From Euperipatoides rowelli (taxonomy: Eukaryota; Onychophora; Udeonychophora; Euonychophora; Peripatopsidae), in assembly GCA_003024985.2 (NCBI GenBank), contig PXIH01S0002757.1: 13,699 bases of DNA; one strand, written 5' to 3'. Each line of letters begins with the position of its first letter. Position 1 is the first letter of the stretch. Below, one piece after another: positions 8,921 through 13,699 of the stretch. Position numbers and translations under genes: made by a program. The notes below the pieces were generated by a model, which was not told the DNA's origin, did not search any database, and saw only the letters and a program-made list of their open reading frames with translations.

Positions 8921-8936
8921 ACACACACACACACAC
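8921..8936. repeat. (AC)n microsatellite
   Basis: Eight perfect AC dinucleotides, flanked by CAT and TCTC. It lies about 220 bp from the TG array and is complementary to it in sequence. Confidence 0.93.
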
Positions 8937-9427
8937 TCTCAAACAAAAGTGTTCAATTTTAAGGCAGTACATCTAAGTCACAATCTATAGCAAATAATCA
9001 TCATGCTATGGTCTTAACCCTACATCGGGCTCAATATGAAAAGTCACACAGTCAGCCACAATGCATCTGTCATACAATTTTCAATTACTTAGTCTAATGG
9101 ACTCAAATTATTTTTTTTAATCATTATTTATAATACAAATTTATTTATTTATCAACTTTTTAAATAGGCCTATTTCATAATATTTTTTATGTACCGGTAC
9201 GCATTTTTTTTTTTTTACAAAAAGACAACAATACATCAAAAAAAAAGATAGCTACAAGTATTGTTTAATACAATAATAACTGTTGGCACTTATTTATATA
9301 CCAATAGTTTAATACACTTTAACAAGTTTTAAAATTATGTTTTTGTAAAAAAATATTTTTTATAAATTAACATGTATTGTCTAATAGGAAAAAAAAACTG
9401 TTGCATCAAAGGGTGCAATGAATCTAA

Positions 9428-9473
9428 AGGGCCCCATACACGTAACGATTTGTCCTTATACCTGGCCTGTGGA
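9428..9473. repeat. Left terminal inverted repeat of the Harbinger element
   Basis: 46 bp, 40 matches to the right end. It holds the invariant ATACACGTAACGATTTGTCC core and ends in CCTGTGGA. Confidence 0.9.
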
Positions 9474-9539
9474 CAAGGTATGAAAGACAAATCTTATCGT
9501 GTGTGGGCCTGCCTGTGGATAAATCCTAAGGATTTGTCC
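9447..9539. repeat. Left subterminal GGAYAAATCS-like motifs, incl. a palindrome
   Basis: Variants of GGA(T/C)AAATC(C/G) occur at 9447-9455 (as GATTTGTCC), 9486-9493 (GACAAATC), 9517-9526 (GGATAAATCC) and 9530-9539 (GGATTTGTCC). The last two form an inverted pair about a TAA spacer (9 of 10 complementary). GCCTGTGGA is also repeated directly, at 9465 and 9511. These are candidate transposase-binding words. Confidence 0.7.
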
Positions 9540-9782
9540 AGTCTGTTGTCGTTCTGCAGTGCACATAAACCTAACGACATGTCGTCATGTCTGAGCGTGT
9601 ATGGCGTTGTCGCTTGTCGTTGAAGTGATTCCAAAAATCAATATAAGGAAATATCTGTTCGATGCAAAGCGTATTTCCTAAATACGTACATTAGTTTTTT
9701 GTTATAGCAACATAATTTTTTTTTTTTTGCGCCATTAGCCCATTACGCTACGCTCCTACGCTCTTCACAAATCAACAGTATA

Positions 9783-10154
9783 TTAATGGAAGGTAGTGGA
9801 AATCAGCGCTTTTAGGTCTTCATAACTTCGACCGGTTGCTAAAAATCGTAAAGTAATAACAAGTCGCTCCTCTGCGCTTATAGCTTCCCTCATTACAGTG
9901 TTTTGTTTGGTTATTTTTGGTTTGATCATATTTAGTAATGCGCCAAAAAGATTTTCATCCATTCTTAAAAAATTACAATAATCTTTTGGCGCATTCAGCC
10001 GCAATTCGTTTAACAGATTAATGTGAGTATATTGAGGGTGGTGTCTCAGCCACTGTTTAGCCCATAATCGTTTTTTGTGTGGCAAATCAATATTCATAAC
10101 TATAGCGATTGCTATGGCTACTTTGCGGGAGTTTGAAAGAACAACAGGTGCCAT
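9783..10154 (-). pseudogene. PIF/Harbinger transposase, N-terminal fragment (123 aa)
   Basis: Full-length relatives (HARBI1-like, with a DDE_Tnp_4 nuclease domain) cut and paste PIF/Harbinger elements and run to about 350-450 residues; this frame stops at 123. Residues 1-28 are a leader with an Ala/Ile-rich stretch. Residues 29-53 contain the RLWAKQWLRHHP and LLNELRL blocks. Residues 58-115 carry the family hallmarks FLRMDE, IKPKITKQNTVMREAIS, EERLVITLRFLATGRSYEDL. The catalytic D-D-E domain should begin shortly after SYEDLK, but the sequence departs from family expectation at about residue 116 (ALISTTFH) and ends. The reading frame up to there is intact, so an internal deletion that removed the 3' half is more likely than slow decay. 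It may still encode a DNA-binding or dimerising fragment, but no function should be assumed. The ATG at 10154 is the first in frame and matches the usual MAP-like start of relatives. Confidence 0.88.
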
Positions 10155-10226
10155 TTTTAAAAGTATGGATCTTCAAAATAGTCGTCACGTGTGTAGATTC
10201 ATCCGGGTTCATATAGGTGTGTCCGT

Positions 10227-10325
10227 GGATAAATCGTTGTGTGTGTGTGGAGAACGTTTTCTTCACACATGGCCACACATGGCTTGTCAAGGATTTATCC
10301 ACAGCCCAAGTGTACGGACAAATCG
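10227..10325. repeat. Right subterminal GGAYAAATCS-like motifs and a 10-bp tandem
   Basis: GGATAAATCG (10227-10236), GGATTTATCC (10291-10300) and GGACAAATCG (10316-10325) repeat the motif seen at the left end. CACACATGGC is present twice in tandem at 10264-10283. Confidence 0.7.
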
Positions 10326-10343
10326 TTACGTGTATGGGGGGCT
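10298..10343. repeat. Right terminal inverted repeat of the Harbinger element
   Basis: Inverted copy of 9428-9473 at 40 of 46 positions. Mismatches are two bases near the tip (GG against CC), two in the TTATA/GTACA block and two in the CCTGGCC/CTTGGGC block. Confidence 0.9.
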
Positions 10344-10346
10344 TAG

Positions 10347-12725
10347 TAGATTAAAATTGACCTCCCATGACCTTGGGGACTTTCAATCATAAACTTTTTT
10401 ATATCTATCAAAAGAAGAGATCATGCTAGGAAGGTACTGAGTGTTGGGGGTTTCTACTTACTAAAATAAAGCTGCAATTTAAAAAAATAATAATGCATGT
10501 ATCTGTCAGATCAGTTGCACCCAAAATAGGGTTAAAAAAGACCGGAACGTAATATTAGGGGAAGATGTTTACCTAGGTCCTATTGTGACATTTTAATTTT
10601 TCATTTAGTTAGTAGTCTATATAAAAATAATACAATATAACGCTAAACACCATTTTTAATGGCAACATGAGCAAATCAATAGCGTATATAATTTTCTCAG
10701 ATGCAATAGAATGAAAGTACTAACGGTATATGAAAACATAAGATTCATTGCCTGAAATCTTCTGCAAAGGAAGTGACCAATAGACATCCAGGCAATGACA
10801 CTAAATTTTTAGACTGGTGGTGAAAAATTGCTAGCAAAGGTCATATCGAGAATGAGGCAAACTGCTAGAATTTTGAAAATTGTTAGCGGCTAATTGATTA
10901 AAAATGAGTAGCCTATAATATAGCAGCAACTTGAGTTTTTTTTTTCTTTTTTAATTGATGGCAAAAATGTGCCAACAGTTGATATCAACATTTTTCTTGG
11001 CATTTGTCCTGTTGCCGCCACTAGCGTAAAACACTGGACATCATTACAGCAGTTGTTATTGTAACGTTCAACATACACATACATAATGCTATATTACTCT
11101 GCTATATTCACACCAGTTTATTCTTGTTGCATTTTATAACTTTCCCATTACAATAGTTGTTTCATTTCTGGTACATTAGTCATACCACAAGAGTCCATAT
11201 CTAAATCATCATGATTATTCACATTCCATGAATGCTATGAACCTAAGTCAATAATTTGAATATAAAGTAAAAATTGTTAACGAAAATAAAGTCATTTTTC
11301 TATACACTTATCATTTTCAATAATAATATAATTATTATTCTAATTTAGTGCTCTGTAATAATTAAAAGAAATAAAATAAAAATATTACAGGCTATTTTTG
11401 TCAGTAGGAGATCCAGACCATAATGAGGAATTAAAGTTTTTAAATATAGCTTGTAAAGAAAACAATTTGCTGACCTCAGATATAAAGCTTTCAACCCATC
11501 TCCCCCCAAAAAAAACTTTGATAAGACTCCCATTAAGAGCCAGAATCAGTGAACTTTAGATTGTCTCTCTTGGTAAACTTCTCATATCAAGTCATCAAAT
11601 GATCATAACTACTGAAATAAACAGGACTTTTGCTTAAATAAGATGTTGAGAGGGGGGGGGGGGAAGAGAGGGAGTTCATTTAAATTAATCCAAAAAGCAA
11701 TAATATATAATCCAAGGATTGTGGTAACACAATTATCCAACATAATTAAGAAGATAGAGCAAAACACTAGGTCATCCAATGTAAGTAATAATTCATATTC
11801 AAGTGTTCGATGATTAGGTAAATCCTGTGGTGCTGCTCATGGTTCCGAATATTTTTTTAATGTCTTTAATGCTAAGCCATAATGTAATGTTCAATTATTA
11901 TTTATAATCAGCGTAGTTTCTGATGACTCCGGGTAAATTGGAATGTCTGACATTAACGTTCTGTTTTCCTTTTTATAGTTTTGCTAAGTTGCAGTCCTGA
12001 GCGAATGCTATGTTATGTAAGTTAATGCTGATGTGTTCTAAGAATGTCCATCGAAGGATTAATTGAAGAGGGCAACAGTGTAACATTATTTAGTTGTTTA
12101 ATAATGTTCTCTTTAGTTAAATACAGTATCAAGTAGCCTATTTATATTAGCCTATTATAGGATATGCTGTAGCCTATGCAATTATATAGATCTAAGTAAA
12201 TATACCTTTATATCATTATATACAGAGCTATAGTCACAAAATTTTAAGTGGGCATACTGTAATTGGCTCCTTATTATGATAAGCTTTCTTTTTAGATGTT
12301 AATTACGAATTTGATAGTTGCAATAGATTTACATGTATTCAGTGAGAGGCTTTTTTTTACAGCCTGGAAAAGACACTTGTTTTGTGTTCTGATAGTGTAT
12401 GAGTCCCTATCTAATTAATGACATTTTAAAATGTCAGTGAGAATTCCGAATGGTAAATAAGATATCAATTTTGGGCAACTTATGTTTCTTTAAAATGTAA
12501 CTAGTCAAAACCTGTCGAAATCGACGTTAATTTTTTGGGGGGCCCAGAATTTTTTGTCATGTTTGGAACTATGGTAAACACTCCCATGTTATTTGCTCTC
12601 CCCCCCCCCATCTCCCAACAAAAATGGGCAAGTCTATTTTCATTGTCTAAATGATGGAATTCAATCTATAAAGTAAGATATATTATTTTTTTAATTTTTA
12701 GAAATGAGTTTAGTCCATTTTTACC
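10347..12725. other. AT-rich spacer, no gene seen
   Basis: No gene I can support. It holds a 12-base G-run at 11652-11663 within a purine tract, a 10-base C-run at 12600-12609, three TAGCCTA words at 12134, 12148 and 12170, and ordinary A/T runs. Minus-strand open frames at about 10890-11084 and 11345-11533 have no motif. Confidence 0.6.
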
Positions 12726-12811
12726 GTATACTCAGCTTTATAGCTGCAGGAATTAAGTATACAGTATCTTATAATAAGGAAGCGGGTATACTCCGTATAC
12801 CCCCCCCCCCC
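12726..12811. repeat. GTATAC palindrome cluster with a C12 tract
   Basis: GTATAC occurs at 12726, 12757, 12786 and 12795. The last two form a perfect 8-bp inverted repeat, GGGTATAC (12784-12791) and GTATACCC (12795-12802), with a 3-nt TCC loop, running directly into a 12-base C-run at 12800-12811. Confidence 0.8.
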
Positions 12812-13628
12812 TCCCACTACAGCCCTAATTATATATTATCCTTATATACTTTGGCAATTATGGCCCTCTTATTGTTTAGGCTCCGGACTATATTTGTTGT
12901 GCAATGATATACTCCTTAATGTAATATAATTACTGTATATACTACCGGTATATTGTATATATGCTACATTATAATTATATATAATCGTGCTTAAGCTCTA
13001 CATATTGTCATGGTTCTATACTATATTCTCCTTTATATACCTGGGGGCAGGGTGGGGGGTTATCCCCGTTACACTTCAATTTAAAGAAAAGATATGCAAT
13101 CATAAATAAAAAATATCTGAAATCAAAAGTATCACAAAATATAAAATGGTTAACTTTAAAAAAAAAAAAAAATTGGCTTGTAATGTTTAAAAAAAAGTAG
13201 ATTAGCAGATACTGTATATGTTTTCAAAACGCCATCACCAATACTAATAACTAATCCTCAAAGGACTTTTAACATGGAATATTTTAATAAAGAATGTAAT
13301 TATTAAAAAGAAAAGAAAAAAAAAACCTGATAGATGTTAAAAGAAGGTCAAATAACTTAAATTCCAAACGGTGTGATAAATTTGTTGCATGCTTATTTAA
13401 TAAAATAGACATTTACAATTATAAGCAAAAAGAAAATACAGGTAATATAAATTAGGCTAATCAAAATCATTGTTTTCACCAATAGCTCTAGGCTACATCA
13501 AATCTTACAAATGGAAAAAAAAAAGTTACTGATGAGATTATTATATTCTTTAGAAGAAGAGGCGGAGGATATATTTGGCAATCGTGAAGTAATACTCGTC
13601 CAAATAAATACTGTGAATATTGATTAAA
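12812..13628. other. AT-rich spacer, no gene seen
   Basis: No gene. It contains alternating TATA-rich sequence at 12925-12985 with TACCGGTA at 12943-12950, a G-rich stretch at about 13040-13058, and an A-run at about 13158-13171. The interval 13550-13628 is slightly more complex but has no supportable frame. Confidence 0.6.
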
Positions 13629-13690
13629 GGTCAAATGTAATGGATTTTTTTATTTTTTATTATTATTGATTTTCAAAGATAATTACTATA
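13629..13690 (+). repeat. Dispersed repeat, copy 2, near the window edge
   Basis: Starts GGTCAAATGTAATGGATTTT, then a T/TTA tract, then ATTGATTTTCAAAGATAATTACTATAAA. It is a same-orientation copy of 7344-7399. The shared part is about 56-62 bp; downstream comparison is cut off by the end of the window. Confidence 0.7.
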
Positions 13691-13699
13691 AAAAAAATT

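Larger units (their letters stand above)
6938..9424. other. AT-rich spacer, no gene seen
   Basis: A long stretch with no supportable gene. It contains many T-runs of 10 or more (about 7140-7156, 7919-7936, 7969-7984), an AAAT-rich tract at about 7419-7441, one copy of a short dispersed repeat at 7344-7399, GT and AC microsatellites, and the 10-bp palindrome GTACCGGTAC at 9191-9200. The 7490-7620 interval is somewhat more complex, with ACGTCA and CAGCTAAAGGCTG words, but all frames there carry stops. Confidence 0.6.
9428..10343 (-). mobile_element. 916-bp PIF/Harbinger deletion derivative
   Basis: The terminal inverted repeats 9428-9473 and 10298-10343 match at 40 of 46 positions and share the identical 20-base core ATACACGTAACGATTTGTCC. 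The ends read AGGGCCCC and, reverse-complemented, AGCCCCCC. Flanking trinucleotides are TAA (9425-9427) and TAG (10344-10346), one base from the TWA duplication that PIF/Harbinger elements make. Inside is a minus-strand transposase N-terminal fragment. The catalytic DDE half and the Myb/SANT-like second protein of full-length elements are absent, so the element is non-autonomous. Relative to the coding strand its 5' end is at the right (10343), with about 190 bp of leader before the ATG and about 355 bp of non-coding DNA after the stop. Confidence 0.9.

Noticed and set aside
9372-9623. An 83-residue plus-strand frame with several Cys
   Set aside because: It crosses the left end of the Harbinger element and reads its inverted repeat and subterminal motifs. 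A frame straddling a transposon boundary with no motif is chance.
10075-10392. A 105-residue plus-strand frame and a 71-residue minus-strand frame at the right end of the Harbinger element
   Set aside because: Both overlap the transposase start or the right inverted repeat in other frames and have no family features.
12784-13070. A transposon with C-rich left and G-rich right ends (CGTATACCCCC against TATACCTGGGGGCAGGG)
   Set aside because: Beyond the homopolymeric C/G and TATA words the two ends do not align as inverted repeats, and no target duplication is visible.

Overview
This window looks like non-coding, AT-rich nuclear DNA (GC roughly 30% by eye) from an animal, probably an invertebrate. 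It has long A/T homopolymers, TTA-rich tracts, two minisatellites, short microsatellites and decayed cut-and-paste DNA transposons, with no operon structure and almost no coding potential. The species cannot be fixed from the sequence. I found no cellular gene, exon set, tRNA or rRNA that I can support. The only recognisable protein is a 123-residue N-terminal piece of a PIF/Harbinger-type transposase (minus strand, 9783-10154).

Layout. 1-673 is a minisatellite of about 17 units with a 40-bp period, running off the left edge. 674-3167 is unannotated AT-rich DNA with a CTAAT pentanucleotide array at 1762-1790. 3168-3497 is a second minisatellite with a 29-bp period and one undetermined base (3321). 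Between 4302 and 6929 four inverted-repeat elements lie close together: a 204-bp foldback MITE with an exact 8-bp target duplication (4302-4505), a 282-bp hAT-like MITE (4570-4851), a ~260-bp inverted-repeat element of unknown family (5617-5877), and a 659-bp hAT element with TATTCGG-rich ends (6271-6929). 6937-9427 is AT-rich with GT, AC and AAAT microsatellites. 9428-10343 is a 916-bp PIF/Harbinger deletion derivative with 46-bp terminal inverted repeats and the transposase fragment. 10347-13699 is AT-rich spacer with homopolymeric G or C tracts, a GTATAC palindrome cluster, and the second copy of a short dispersed repeat seen first at 7344.

How the parts relate. The elements are non-autonomous: none encodes a complete transposase, so any movement would depend on full-length relatives elsewhere in the genome. 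Their ends carry repeated short motifs (TATTCGG in the hAT element, GGAYAAATCS in the Harbinger element), which fits subterminal transposase binding. The most interesting single structure is the 91-nt near-perfect hairpin inside the 204-bp foldback element. The strongest window-wide oddity is the excess of the heptamer TAGCCTA/TAGGCTA. I found no new multi-gene system.
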